From: CAZQVA01 sp964596685
GTDB taxonomy: Bacteria; Chlamydiota; Chlamydiia; Chlamydiales; VFKH01
DNA length: 64,000 bases
Assembly (NCBI GenBank): GCA_964596685.1
Contig: CAZQVA010000007.1
Span: forward strand, 1 to 64,000
Direction: 5' to 3'
Shown: one piece after another, positions 17,105-26,128 of the stretch
Layout of the letters: every line of letters starts with the position of its first letter
How positions within the stretch are numbered: position 1 is the first letter of the stretch
Made by a program: the position numbers and the translations under genes
Notes under the pieces: generated by a model
The model's database searches: none
Told to the model about the DNA's origin: nothing
What the model saw: only the letters and a program-made list of their open reading frames with translations

Positions 17105-18081
17105 GCCAACCAACACCCCCACCCACACCTCCTGCAACGCCTCCACCATCTGCAACCACGCCAGTCAAAAATCCCGCTAAAAAGCGCTCATTCCTACAAT
17201 GGATTATCTATCTCATCTTACTCTTACTTTTAGCATGGGGTATCTGGAATTGGATGAATTATGCTAAAACGCACATTTCAACTAACGATGCCAATATCGA
17301 TGCTTTCCATGTAGAAGTGAGCTCAGATCTGCTGCTGAGACTCATGCAAATGGAAGTTGATATTGGAGACTATGTAGAACAGGGACAACTTCTCTGTCAA
17401 CTCGACACAAGAGTCCTCTTTCCCCAGCAACAGGCAGCGCTTGCAGAGTTAGAACAAGCAAACGCCCAACTCGATCTCGCCTACGTATTGCGTGCCCGCA
17501 CTTATGATGATTATGAAAGGGGTGTGCGAGGATTTAATTTTAAAATCGTTTCGGTACAGGATTTTGACCACTTACAAAAGGCCTATGCTGCAGCCGAACA
17601 AGAGGTTAATGTCGCTCTAAAGCGCATTCAAGCCGCCAAAGAGCAATTAAACGTCATGAATGCTTATCTTGAAAAAGCGCGCATTTTTGCTCCCATGAAT
17701 GGAACTATTGCTAGACGCTGGAGTATGGAGGGAGATGTCCTATCACCTGGGCAACCTATCTACTCTCTTTATGCGATGGAAAATCCCTGGGTCACCGCTT
17801 TTCTCCAAGAAGCTGATATCGCTCATGTTCAATTAGGTGATCGCGTAGACATCCACGTCGACGCCTTTCCCGATCGTAAATTTTTTGGTCACGTGCTTAT
17901 TATTGGCCCTGCAGCTGCAGGACAGTTTTCTCTCGTACCGCCCAATAATGCAACAGGTAATTATACAAAAGTAGCACAACGTATCCCATTGAGAATTTCC
18001 ATTGCTCCAGAAGATGCTGGCAAGCAGCCTCATTTACGCGCAGGTATGTCTTGTGAAATTACAATTCACACCGAGAGATGA
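17101..18081 (+). CDS. emrA: EmrA/HlyD-type membrane fusion protein
   Basis: 326 residues with a proline-rich cytoplasmic N-terminus, one membrane span (about 36-54) and the lipoyl/hairpin/beta-barrel plan of EmrA-type adaptors (STNDANIDAFHVEVSSDL, IGDYVEQGQLLCQLD, then IFAPMNGTIARRWSMEGDVL). It links the MFS pump in the inner membrane with the TolC-like channel. ATG 17101 overlaps the previous stop by four bases, and the C-terminus overlaps the next start in the same way. The frame is open 12 bases upstream, but that extension would enter the upstream gene without need. Confidence 0.85.
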   Translation: MSQPTPPPTPPATPPPSATTPVKNPAKKRSFLQWIIYLILLLLLAWGIWNWMNYAKTHISTNDANIDAFHVEVSSDLLLRLMQMEVDIGDYVEQGQLLCQLDTRVLFPQQQAALAELEQANAQLDLAYVLRARTYDDYERGVRGFNFKIVSVQDFDHLQKAYAAAEQEVNVALKRIQAAKEQLNVMNAYLEKARIFAPMNGTIARRWSMEGDVLSPGQPIYSLYAMENPWVTAFLQEADIAHVQLGDRVDIHVDAFPDRKFFGHVLIIGPAAAGQFSLVPPNNATGNYTKVAQRIPLRISIAPEDAGKQPHLRAGMSCEITIHTER

Positions 18082-19712
18082 TGGCACAAAAAGCCCTTCT
18101 TAATTGGGATAACCCTTCTGTTGTCTCTGATACAAACACCCTCAAACCTTGGTTCATTCATGCCATCATCAGTATTGTGACTGTCTTGGCAATTATCTCA
18201 TCAGTGGGCACTTCGATTATTAACTCCAGCATGGCTGGTGAACTATATCTCGGCCAGTCGGTAATCATCTGGGTGAATACTAGCTTTTTAATGATGCTCG
18301 GTGTCTGTTTACCCGTATGTGGATGGCTCGCTGAAAAAATTGGCTTTAAACGTGTTTTCTGCCTTGGAGTGATTATCTTTAGCGTTTCTTCCGCAGGAAT
18401 TGCTCTGTCTCAAAATGCCACAGAGCTCATCTTATTTCGCATTTTGGAAGGAACTGGCTCCGCTCTTGTCTTTCCCGTGAGCTTAGCGATCCTAGCTCAC
18501 ACTTTTGCTCCCAAACAAGTTCCTATGGCAATCTCTTTGTATGTCACCATTGGATTTGGCTTAGGGATTGTTTTAGGGTTTATATTAGCTGGGTGGATTG
18601 GTCAATATTCCAGCTGGCAAATGCTTTTTTGGATTAACCCCATACTCGGTGTGCCATGTCTCATCGGAGCCATCGCACTCTTTAAAGAGACGCCACCTAA
18701 AGTCAATCAACCTCCTTTCGATATTCCCGGATTCATTTTCTTTAGTGGCTTTCTCGTTGCGGCCCTCGTTTTAATCAATAGCGTCAAAGCACCCTGGAAT
18801 ACAAAAGGGTGGTATTCGAATTTTATTTACATTTGCTATGGAATAGGCGGCATCTCCTTGATTTGTTTTTTTGTACGCCAATACTTTACCCCTGCTCCGC
18901 TCCTTAACCTTTCCCTTTTCAAAGTGCGCCCTTTTACTGTTGGCTGTACCATCTTAGCAATCGCTGCAGGGCTTATGTTTGGAACGCTCAACATTAACCC
19001 GCTTATCCTAGAAAATGTACTACAATATGACAAAATCACTTCAGGCATCTTAATGTCAAGTTGTGGAGTAGGATTAGCTGTCATGGGCCTTTTAGCTAGT
19101 TTAATGACGCGCTTTATCAATGTCCGCTACCTCACTATCATCGGACTTAGCGTTATTATACTCAGTTGTTATCTCTCGCAATGGATCACCATTCAAACTG
19201 AAAATTATTTGCATGTCCTTCTTATGTTATTGCGCTTCTGTGGCGTAGGGCTTGCCCTTGGTCCCGTCACGTCGCTTGCTCTCATGGAGCTTACAAAGGA
19301 AGATGCAGGTCAAGGTGCTGTAACTGCAACATTTTTTCGTCAAATGGGTGCCGCTTTTGGCAGCTCAATTCTCACCATTATTATCAATTCGCAATTTGCT
19401 TTTCACAACTTGACATATGGCAGTCAAATGGATATCTCTTCGCCAGCCTATGAATATCACTTGCGCCAACTCACTAATCATATTTACCATTACACCTCTC
19501 ACTCTCTACAAGAGGCTGAGTCACTAGCGAAGGGACAAATTGTAAACTATATCGAAGGACAAGCTTATATCAGCGCGATCAATGATGCCTACATGATCGC
19601 AGGAGTTGCTCTATCGTGCGCAGCTCTTGGATTAATATTGGTCATGATTGATAATTATCGCCTTAAGAAAAAACGTGAGAAACAAGCTCATGCAGCTATA
19701 TCTAGGACTTGA
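18078..19712 (+). CDS. emrB: EmrB/QacA-type drug:H+ antiporter (DHA2, 14-TM MFS)
   Basis: 544 residues and about fourteen hydrophobic segments. It has the MFS loop GWLAEKIGFKRVF after TM2, the antiporter motif region LGIVLGFILAGWIGQYSSW in TM5, and MLFWINPILGVPC. It is the energy-coupled pump of the tolC-emrA-emrB tripartite exporter, usually active on hydrophobic compounds or lipids. ATG 18078 overlaps the stop of emrA, and the 3' end overlaps hemD by 23 bp, so all four genes are tightly coupled. The substrate is unknown. Confidence 0.88.
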   Translation: MMAQKALLNWDNPSVVSDTNTLKPWFIHAIISIVTVLAIISSVGTSIINSSMAGELYLGQSVIIWVNTSFLMMLGVCLPVCGWLAEKIGFKRVFCLGVIIFSVSSAGIALSQNATELILFRILEGTGSALVFPVSLAILAHTFAPKQVPMAISLYVTIGFGLGIVLGFILAGWIGQYSSWQMLFWINPILGVPCLIGAIALFKETPPKVNQPPFDIPGFIFFSGFLVAALVLINSVKAPWNTKGWYSNFIYICYGIGGISLICFFVRQYFTPAPLLNLSLFKVRPFTVGCTILAIAAGLMFGTLNINPLILENVLQYDKITSGILMSSCGVGLAVMGLLASLMTRFINVRYLTIIGLSVIILSCYLSQWITIQTENYLHVLLMLLRFCGVGLALGPVTSLALMELTKEDAGQGAVTATFFRQMGAAFGSSILTIIINSQFAFHNLTYGSQMDISSPAYEYHLRQLTNHIYHYTSHSLQEAESLAKGQIVNYIEGQAYISAINDAYMIAGVALSCAALGLILVMIDNYRLKKKREKQAHAAISRT

Positions 19713-20334
19713 TCCTACACGACTCGCTCCACATGCGCATCACTACCCAATCATTGAAATTCATCCCCTACCCCATGCACTTGATCCCCTTATCGCATTC
19801 TGGCATACAGCTTCTCATATCATTTTTTCGAGCCGAACAGCTGTAAAAATTTTTTATCAGGAATCCCTTTCTCTAAGACTTCCCATTGATCATTTTCAAA
19901 TACTGAGTATAGGGCAGGCAACTACTGAACTAGCTACCGAATTGGGCTTCCGAGTCACTGCCACAGCACCGATTGCGCAGGCTGAGGGATTTCTTACCAT
20001 CCTTCCTCCTAAAAACACCCTTCTCTTTTATCCCCACGCCAAGGGGGCTCGCGACGTGCTAAAAACAATGCTCCTAGAAGGACAGTATGCCTTTAAGGAA
20101 GCTATTTTGTATGAAACGCGGCCTAAAAACACACTAGAACCTATTGACCTCAAACTTTTTACGACACTCATCTTTTCAAGTCCCTCCTGCGTTCAAGCCT
20201 TTCTCCACCATTTTGGCACATTCCCCCCTAACACCACCCTCTTAGCAATTGGTGAAATCACACTTCACGCATTGAAAACCGCTCTTAGCCAGTTGAAACT
20301 GGACTTTAGACATGCGTCAATGTGTGGGGTGTAA
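19690..20334 (+). CDS. hemD: uroporphyrinogen-III synthase
   Basis: 214 residues of the two-domain HemD type. The recognisable parts are IIFSSRTAVKIFYQE, ILSIGQATTELATELGF, AQAEGFLTIL, LFYPHAKGARDVL, LIFSSPSCVQAFLHHFG and LLAIGEITLHAL. It closes hydroxymethylbilane to uroporphyrinogen III in haem synthesis. ATG 19690 lies inside the end of emrB (23-bp overlap); the frame is open to 19648, but that would deepen the overlap. The last residues and stop codon are formed by the end of a repeat element inserted at about 20325; without it the frame would run 11 codons further after Met-Cys. The protein is slightly short for the family. Confidence 0.85.
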   Translation: MQLYLGLDPTRLAPHAHHYPIIEIHPLPHALDPLIAFWHTASHIIFSSRTAVKIFYQESLSLRLPIDHFQILSIGQATTELATELGFRVTATAPIAQAEGFLTILPPKNTLLFYPHAKGARDVLKTMLLEGQYAFKEAILYETRPKNTLEPIDLKLFTTLIFSSPSCVQAFLHHFGTFPPNTTLLAIGEITLHALKTALSQLKLDFRHASMCGV

Positions 20335-20796
20335 TTCAAAGTGTTAGTTAACTATTTAGAGCTAAAATGGAAGCTTTTCTTAAGGATTCACCAGACAACC
20401 TTCTGCCAAAAAATCCTTATTTTCCCCCTCTGTGCGCTCTGTGGGCTCTGTGGTAAATATTTTTATTTAAAACTTATGTTAATTATTTTGAACCACAGAG
20501 CCCACAGAGCGCACAGAGGGTACATAAACTGTTATACATTATTCTGAATGAGAATTAATAGGGACTGGAGTGGGTATTAAAAGAATAGACTTCTTTCGAA
20601 ATTATCTTTGATGGAAAAATTTACGGTTTTTACGCAGTTTGATCGCTAAATTTTGAGAGCATATGTGGACATATGGTCGATAAATTTAGGGATCAAGATG
20701 ATAAAAAACGTAATTTTAATAACAAAGATAATTTCGAAAGAAGTCTAATATGAGTCTCTAGTTTTTCATCCTTCCTAACACTTTGAATTACACCCC
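20325..20796. mobile_element. MITE-like element C, copy 1, carrying a nested element B
   Basis: Terminal inverted repeats of about 20 bp (GGGGTGTAATTCAAAGTGTT at the left, its complement at the right) are flanked by AATGTG on both sides (20319-20324 and 20797-20802), a candidate 6-bp target duplication. Inside, 20426-20454 and 20492-20520 form a perfect 29-bp stem built from CTCTGTGG-type words. No coding capacity is visible. A second copy in inverted orientation lies at 29421-29739. This copy is longer because it contains element B at 20587-20746. Confidence 0.8.
20587..20746. mobile_element. MITE-like element B, full copy, nested in element C
   Basis: The 160-bp element begins AGACTTCTTTCGAAATTATC and ends with its inverted form. 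AAT flanks it on both sides (20584-20586 and 20747-20749). Removing the element plus one AAT gives the sequence AAGAATATGAG, which is what the other C copy has at the same place (on the complementary strand near 29461-29471). That proves an insertion with a 3-bp duplication. No transposase is encoded. Confidence 0.85.
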
Positions 20797-20843
20797 AATG
20801 TGCGTCAAAAGTAGAATTAATGTCGATCTCACTTTAAACTATT

Positions 20844-21009
20844 GACTGGACTTTAGACAAAATCTAATGTTTTTAAAGCGGTAGCTCCAGAGTAGATTTG
20901 AGGCGGGGTGTCATCGTGCATAGCTTCAGCTATTCGCGATGATGCACCGCCTTAAAGATGCTCTAGAGATATCCCTGTAAAAATATTAGATTTTGTCTAA
21001 AGTCCAGTC
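20844..21009. mobile_element. MITE-like element D
   Basis: The 166-bp element has long terminal inverted repeats: GACTGGACTTTAGACAAAAT at the left is mirrored by ATTTTGTCTAAAGTCCAGTC at the right, and the match extends to about 31 bp. The centre is also palindromic (GGCGG...GATGATGCACCGCC). It fills the space just before sctU, so it may carry or displace that promoter. The same ACTGGACTTTAGACA word occurs in the hemD 3' end at 20299-20313. Positions 20803-20843 between the elements hold nothing I can support. Confidence 0.8.
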
Positions 21010-21041
21010 TTAAGTAGAGCTACGCTGTGAGTTAAAAAGAT

Positions 21042-22106
21042 ATGGGTGAAAAAACCGAACAGGCGACCCCGAAGAAGCTGCGCGATGCGCGGCGCAAGGG
21101 ACAAGTCGCCAAATCAGAAGACTTTCCTTCAGCCATTACCTTTATTGCAGGAATTGGTCTAACACTTGGTACAGCAGATTATATCTATACCAAGATGGGC
21201 TCATACTTTGTTGCTGTCTTTCGTATGAGTGCATCAACAGACATTCAAACCAAAATCGGTGGGCTCATGTCCAACGCTTTGACTGTCATCATCGCTGCCT
21301 CTTTACCAATTGCAGGCATCGTTGCGGCACTGGGCATCCTAACACGCTTTCTTATCACAGGCCCTGTTTTCTCCACAGAAGTGTTCAAACCAAACTTCAA
21401 GAAATTTAATCCCGTCGAAAACATTAAACAAAAATTTAAATTTCAAACTGTTTTTGAACTTCTTAAGTCGACGCTCAAGCTACTAATCGCAGGGATATTA
21501 ATTTATTATACGATGAAAGAAGGCGTCAAAGAGATCATTCAGGTTGCTTCACTGCCGCTTATGGGCTCTGTTTTGCTCTTTAAAGAGCTTCTTATTCGCG
21601 TTGTCATTCGCGTAGGAATTTTTTTCATCATTGTGGCACTTTTTGACTTGATCTACCAAAAATTGAACTTTGCAAAACAGATGAAAATGGAAAAGTTCGA
21701 AATTAAGCAGGAATATAAAGATACAGAAGGAAACCCTGAGATCAAAAGTAAACGCCGCTCGATTGCACAAGAAATTGCCTACCAAGATCCTACTTCAGCG
21801 GTTAGACGTTCAAAAGCACTCATCACTAACCCCACACACATTGCTATTGCCATTGGCTATGAACCAGAGCAGTATTCTGCCCCTTTTATTCTCGCCAAAG
21901 GGATGAACACATTGGCTGAAAGAATGATTCAAGAAGCACTTACTTTTAATATTCCGATCATGCGCGATGTCCCCCTAGCAAGAAAACTCTTTGAAACTGG
22001 GCAGGTGATGCAATATATCCCAGAAGACACTTATGAAGCTGTTGCAGAGATCTTGCGCACAATCTTGGCGGAAGCCCCTGGAGAATTTAATCCCGAAACA
22101 AGTTGA
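21042..22106 (+). CDS. sctU: type III secretion autoprotease / switch protein SctU (CdsU)
   Basis: 354 residues: N-terminal cytoplasmic MGEKTEQATPKKLRDARRKG, four membrane segments, and a cytoplasmic domain with the self-cleaving NPTH motif near residue 262 (ALITNPTHIAIAIGYE). SctU belongs to the export apparatus and changes substrate specificity after autocleavage. It opens the sctU-sctV-sctW-chaperone-malQ series typical of Chlamydiota. An element A copy lies four bases after the stop, and element D lies directly upstream of the start. The SctU rather than FlhB identity rests on this gene context. Confidence 0.95.
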   Translation: MGEKTEQATPKKLRDARRKGQVAKSEDFPSAITFIAGIGLTLGTADYIYTKMGSYFVAVFRMSASTDIQTKIGGLMSNALTVIIAASLPIAGIVAALGILTRFLITGPVFSTEVFKPNFKKFNPVENIKQKFKFQTVFELLKSTLKLLIAGILIYYTMKEGVKEIIQVASLPLMGSVLLFKELLIRVVIRVGIFFIIVALFDLIYQKLNFAKQMKMEKFEIKQEYKDTEGNPEIKSKRRSIAQEIAYQDPTSAVRRSKALITNPTHIAIAIGYEPEQYSAPFILAKGMNTLAERMIQEALTFNIPIMRDVPLARKLFETGQVMQYIPEDTYEAVAEILRTILAEAPGEFNPETS

Positions 22107-22111
22107 ACTTA

Positions 22112-22270
22112 TACCCATTTCACCTGAAGAATTGGTTTTAGACCGAGAGAAAGCCCCGGGCTCGAGCCATCAAAAAAGTCCCCATATTAGTAATATGAGG
22201 ACTTTTTTGATGGCTCGATCGCGGGAGCTTTTTCTTCGGCCTAAAACCAATTCTTCAGGTGAAATGGGTA
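22112..22270. mobile_element. MITE-like element A, copy 1
   Basis: A 159-bp, almost fully palindromic element with ends TACCCATTTCACCTGAAGAA and complement, flanked by TA on both sides (22110-22111 and 22271-22272). The core hairpin has a CATATTA/TAATATG stem next to A-rich and T-rich arms (AAAAAAGTCC / GGACTTTTTT), so the transcript can fold like a bidirectional terminator. It sits between sctU and sctV and could reduce read-through. The other 90 bp up to sctV contain only a small GCAGC/GCTGC hairpin. Confidence 0.88.
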
Positions 22271-22363
22271 TATGTTGAACCACTAAAAGAAAAAAATTGG
22301 CAGCGGAAAATGCTGCTTCTAGAGTAGATTATGAGTATGCACCCACAGGCAAGAAATTAAGAA

Positions 22364-24490
22364 ATGAGCGGAATTTTCAATAAAATTGGCACCTCTCTAG
22401 GCAATGAAAAGGCGCTCACAGCTATTTCAAAATCAAGTGATTTGATACTAGCCGGCTGGATTGTGGCGATCATCACTATGATGATTATTCCTATTCCACC
22501 TGCCATCATCGACCTTGTTATTGCTTTTAACCTGACTGTGGCTATCGGCCTTCTGATGGTGGCTATTTACATCCCCAGTGCTTTGCAACTGTCGATGTTC
22601 CCATCACTATTATTGATCACTACACTGTTTCGCCTTGGCGTCAACATCTCTTCAACGCGCCAAATTCTATTGCACGCCTATGCAGGGCATATCATTCAGA
22701 CCTTTGGTAATTTCGTCGTGGGTGGTAACTTCGTCATCGGTGGTATCATCTTCGTCATTATCGTCGTTGTACAATTCATCGTTGTGACTAAAGGTGCTGA
22801 GCGCGTTGCTGAAGTAGCTGCTCGCTTCCGCTTGGACGCGATGCCAGGTAAGCAGATGAGTATCGACGCAGATATGCGTGCAGGAGTGCTCGACGCAACA
22901 CAAGCGCGTGAAAAGCGCGCGCTCATCCAGCGCGAAAGCGAAATGTATGGTGCGATGGATGGAGCGATGAAGTTCGTCAAAGGGGACGCGATTGCTGGAA
23001 TGATCATTACCGTCGTCAACGTTATTGGCGGGCTGATCATCGGAACTGCTATGCATGGAATGTCCACGATACAAGCAGCACGCGTATATTCTCTTTTGTC
23101 AATTGGTGACGGACTCGTTTCTATTATCCCCTCTCTGCTCATCTCCGTTACAGCAGGTATCGTCACCACTCGCGTTTCAAGTGACCGCTCAGATAGCAAC
23201 CTGGGTCGTGAAATCTCTACTCAGATTTTTAAACAACCACGTGCGATTCTTATCGCTGCAGGCGTACTCGTTTTAATTGGAATCATCCCGGGATTTCCTA
23301 CCACCGTGTTTTTCCTGTTAGCTACGGTTTTGGGACTGGTGGGCTATAATTTGACGGTCAACCAAAAGCGCAAAGCTGCAAAATCGGGTGGACCAGAAGG
23401 CGGCATTGTAGCTACCGATGTAGAAGGTCATAGTGTGGTGACTCCAGGAAAAGAAGATTTTGCGCTCACACTTCCGGTCATCTTGGAGACAGGTAAAGGG
23501 ATTTCAAAACTTGTTAATGAAAAATCAGGACAAGTCTTTATTGATGAAATGATCCCGCGCATGCGTTTGGCCCTGTACCAAGATATGGGCGTCCGCTATC
23601 CCGGCGTACACGTACGCACAGATGCTCCTCACTTGGAAGCTGATGAATATCTCATCCTTTTGAATGAAGTACCGATTATTCGTGGTAAAATTTTTCTCGG
23701 ATATATTTTGTGCAATGAATCTCAAGAGAACTTATTGCGCTATAATATCCCTGCAAAGACCTACCGAAATAATTTAGGTCTTCCAAATGTCTGGGTAGAA
23801 GAGCGCTATACCGAGATTGTAAAAAAAGCGGGCATCAAAATGTGGTCCCCTTTAGAGGTGCTCATCCTTCACCTCTCCTACTTCTTTAAGCACTATTCCA
23901 ATGAATTTGTTGGGATCCAGGAAGTGCGCGCCATGTTGGAATTTATGGAAAAATCTTTTCCTGATCTCGTTAAAGAAGTCACACGCCTCGTTCCTCTTCA
24001 AAAACTTACGGAGATTTTTAAGCGTCTTGTACAAGAAGAGGTCTCCATCAAAGATTTGCGCACTATTTTAGAATCACTCAGTGAATGGGCACAAACAGAA
24101 AAAGATACCGTTCTTCTCACTGAGTACATTCGCTCTTCACTAAAGCGTTATATCAGTTTCAAACACTCACAAGGTCAATCCACACTTTCTGTTTACCTAC
24201 TCGATCCTGAAATCGAAGATATGGTCCGCGGAGCAATTAAGCAGACATCAGCTGGCTCTTACCTCGCCCTTGACCCTGATTCTGTGCAGTTAATTCTCCA
24301 AGCAATGCGCACAACGATTTCTCCAACAACAGCAAGAGGACAACCTCCCGTACTCCTGACAGCAATTGACGTGCGTCGTTTTGTTCGTAAACTTGTTGAA
24401 ATGGAATTCCCCAATGTCGCGGTTGTCTCCTACCAAGAGATTATCCCTGAAATTCGCATTCAACCGCTGGGGCGTATTCAAATAAGCTAA
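22364..24490 (+). CDS. sctV: type III secretion export gate protein SctV (CdsV)
   Basis: 708 residues, the family's normal size. An N-terminal half has seven or eight membrane segments with the FHIPEP-type stretch (FPSLLLITTLFRLGVNISSTR, AEVAARFRLDAMPGKQMSID, ISVTAGIVTTRV), and a C-terminal cytoplasmic half (from about 350) forms the nonameric ring that receives chaperone-effector complexes. It follows sctU in the order known from Chlamydia. ATG 22364 is preceded only by a weak purine stretch. The flagellar homologue FlhA is excluded by the neighbours sctW and chaperone. Confidence 0.95.
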   Translation: MSGIFNKIGTSLGNEKALTAISKSSDLILAGWIVAIITMMIIPIPPAIIDLVIAFNLTVAIGLLMVAIYIPSALQLSMFPSLLLITTLFRLGVNISSTRQILLHAYAGHIIQTFGNFVVGGNFVIGGIIFVIIVVVQFIVVTKGAERVAEVAARFRLDAMPGKQMSIDADMRAGVLDATQAREKRALIQRESEMYGAMDGAMKFVKGDAIAGMIITVVNVIGGLIIGTAMHGMSTIQAARVYSLLSIGDGLVSIIPSLLISVTAGIVTTRVSSDRSDSNLGREISTQIFKQPRAILIAAGVLVLIGIIPGFPTTVFFLLATVLGLVGYNLTVNQKRKAAKSGGPEGGIVATDVEGHSVVTPGKEDFALTLPVILETGKGISKLVNEKSGQVFIDEMIPRMRLALYQDMGVRYPGVHVRTDAPHLEADEYLILLNEVPIIRGKIFLGYILCNESQENLLRYNIPAKTYRNNLGLPNVWVEERYTEIVKKAGIKMWSPLEVLILHLSYFFKHYSNEFVGIQEVRAMLEFMEKSFPDLVKEVTRLVPLQKLTEIFKRLVQEEVSIKDLRTILESLSEWAQTEKDTVLLTEYIRSSLKRYISFKHSQGQSTLSVYLLDPEIEDMVRGAIKQTSAGSYLALDPDSVQLILQAMRTTISPTTARGQPPVLLTAIDVRRFVRKLVEMEFPNVAVVSYQEIIPEIRIQPLGRIQIS

Positions 24491-24511
24491 TAGAAGGTGC
24501 TTTGAAAGTCC

Positions 24512-25681
24512 ATGTCAGATCATGTTAATCTTAACACAGCTGCCATCGAACGCAATCTTCAACAGCAAATGTCGCGCGAAAATGCCGCACAACAAGTTGC
24601 TAGTCAAGAAAGCCTAGACTCTTTGTGTGAAGAGATTATCAATCCTTGGGCTGCCAGTCAAGCCGACAAAGAACGTTTTCAAAAATCCCTACAAGAACGT
24701 AAGACACATTTCGCTAATGCCATACAAAAAGCCAAAGGAGAAATAGCAGAAGGGTCAACTCCCCTAGAACAAGCTGCAGCCCAGTTTGAGGCAGCGCATC
24801 CCGAACTCAATGCGCGTTCTTTAGTGAATGCTTTTCTCGCTTTAAGTGACAAAGATTCCGATGCACAACTTTTACAGCAACTACAGGAAGCTTTTCCTGA
24901 TGTTACGCTCACGGATGATGCCCTTGAATTTTGCTTACAGCATGCAAAAAGCCCTCTTTTGGAAAAATTGCAAGCCGCAAAAAGCCGTTTAGAGAAACAA
25001 TTTACCCGTCAAATTGCTGCTGGACGGAATGTGAGTCATGAAGCACAAACTTTTGCTCAGAAGGGAATCGGCTCACCAACCGCTTTAAGAGAACTTTATC
25101 GCGATATTACCGGTAATCCACGCGAAGCAACTCCCCTTTTTACAGAACTCTCACAAAAATACAACTTTGGGCAATTGAAAGCTGTCATTCAGTTTCTATT
25201 GCATGCTCTAGGGAGCGATCTGCGTTCAAAAGGCCCTTCTATACAACCCGCAGAATTAACACGTCTCTTTACAGAGGCACGTACTCTGCAAGCCATCTTT
25301 GGTGTATACCGCTTTTTTCAGTCGCGCATGTCTCTTTTGGGTAAAATGTTTGCCGCCCACAATCAACACGTCCCCTCTGCCATCACTTTTGAATCGATGG
25401 CGCGTGCATTTATGAAATTACTCGATGATCGCTTTCCCAATGCATCAAAAGCTAGACAAAGCGCCCTTCAAATGGGTTTAAGAGATGAACTCGAATGTTT
25501 AATCGCTGTCATTTCACAATGGAGAGATGCCGTACATAATGTTTCAGTCCGCTTATATCGTTCAATTGCTCACCGCGATGAGTTACTCAATTCAATTATT
25601 GCCTGTCTTGAGGAATTAGAAGATGAAGCTGACGAAGAAGAGGATACTCCCAAAAAAGACAACCCCAAAGATGGAGGATAG
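24512..25681 (+). CDS. sctW: type III secretion gatekeeper SctW (CopN / YopN-TyeA type)
   Basis: 389 residues, soluble, helical, with an N-terminal secretion/chaperone-binding region and a HrpJ/YopN-like domain (about 60-270: EEIINPWAASQADKERFQKS, NARSLVNAFLALSDKDSDAQ), followed by a TyeA-like C-terminal part and an acidic tail. Gatekeepers hold back effectors until contact and in Chlamydia are themselves secreted (CopN). It is separated from sctV by 21 bp and from the chaperone gene by 3 bp. The identification rests on context plus the domain pattern. Confidence 0.88.
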   Translation: MSDHVNLNTAAIERNLQQQMSRENAAQQVASQESLDSLCEEIINPWAASQADKERFQKSLQERKTHFANAIQKAKGEIAEGSTPLEQAAAQFEAAHPELNARSLVNAFLALSDKDSDAQLLQQLQEAFPDVTLTDDALEFCLQHAKSPLLEKLQAAKSRLEKQFTRQIAAGRNVSHEAQTFAQKGIGSPTALRELYRDITGNPREATPLFTELSQKYNFGQLKAVIQFLLHALGSDLRSKGPSIQPAELTRLFTEARTLQAIFGVYRFFQSRMSLLGKMFAAHNQHVPSAITFESMARAFMKLLDDRFPNASKARQSALQMGLRDELECLIAVISQWRDAVHNVSVRLYRSIAHRDELLNSIIACLEELEDEADEEEDTPKKDNPKDGG

Positions 25682-25684
25682 GCG

Positions 25685-26128
25685 ATGATTGACCGCGTCT
25701 TACAAGACTTAGCTCTCTTCTTTCACACGACTCTTACCATCGACGCGAATAATACGTGCCTTTTAGAAGTAGGTGATCTAAAAGTACATATAGAGGCGAA
25801 TAAAGAAAGCACTTTCGTTATTGTTGGAATTCTTTTAGATGTCTTTTTACCACCAGGAGCCTTTCGAGAGCAGGTAGCTACTCTGGCTTTAAAATGGAAT
25901 TTTGCTTATGGAGAACATGAAGGGATCTTTGCCCTCGACTCTAGAAAAAATAGCTTAATTTTTTATGACCTCTTCCCTATTGACATGGAACCTGCAGCCC
26001 TGCATAAGGCCATCACATCAATGATCGGACAGGCTGCGCCTTGGAAAGAGGCTCTTGCAAGAGATCATCTGCCCGATATCTCTTTGGCAAAAGTCACAAC
26101 TGCACCTTCAATTTTTGGGTTAAGATGA
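25685..26128 (+). CDS. type III secretion chaperone (Scc1/SycE class)
   Basis: 147 residues with the alpha-beta pattern and acidic character of class I secretion chaperones (LALFFHTTLTIDANNTCLLE, VHIEANKESTFVIVGILLD, LFPIDMEPAALHKAITSM). In Chlamydia the gene after copN encodes Scc1, a CopN chaperone, so binding to SctW is likely. GGAGG at 25675-25679 precedes ATG 25685. The last base pairs overlap malQ by four (ATGA). Confidence 0.82.
   Translation: MIDRVLQDLALFFHTTLTIDANNTCLLEVGDLKVHIEANKESTFVIVGILLDVFLPPGAFREQVATLALKWNFAYGEHEGIFALDSRKNSLIFYDLFPIDMEPAALHKAITSMIGQAAPWKEALARDHLPDISLAKVTTAPSIFGLR

Noticed and set aside
22033..22278. Short plus-strand ORF over the end of sctU
   Set aside because: It is a shadow frame of sctU continued into element A, with no independent start signal.
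26041..26124. Longer malQ start
   Set aside because: It lies inside the chaperone gene, and the ATGA overlap at 26125 explains translation.
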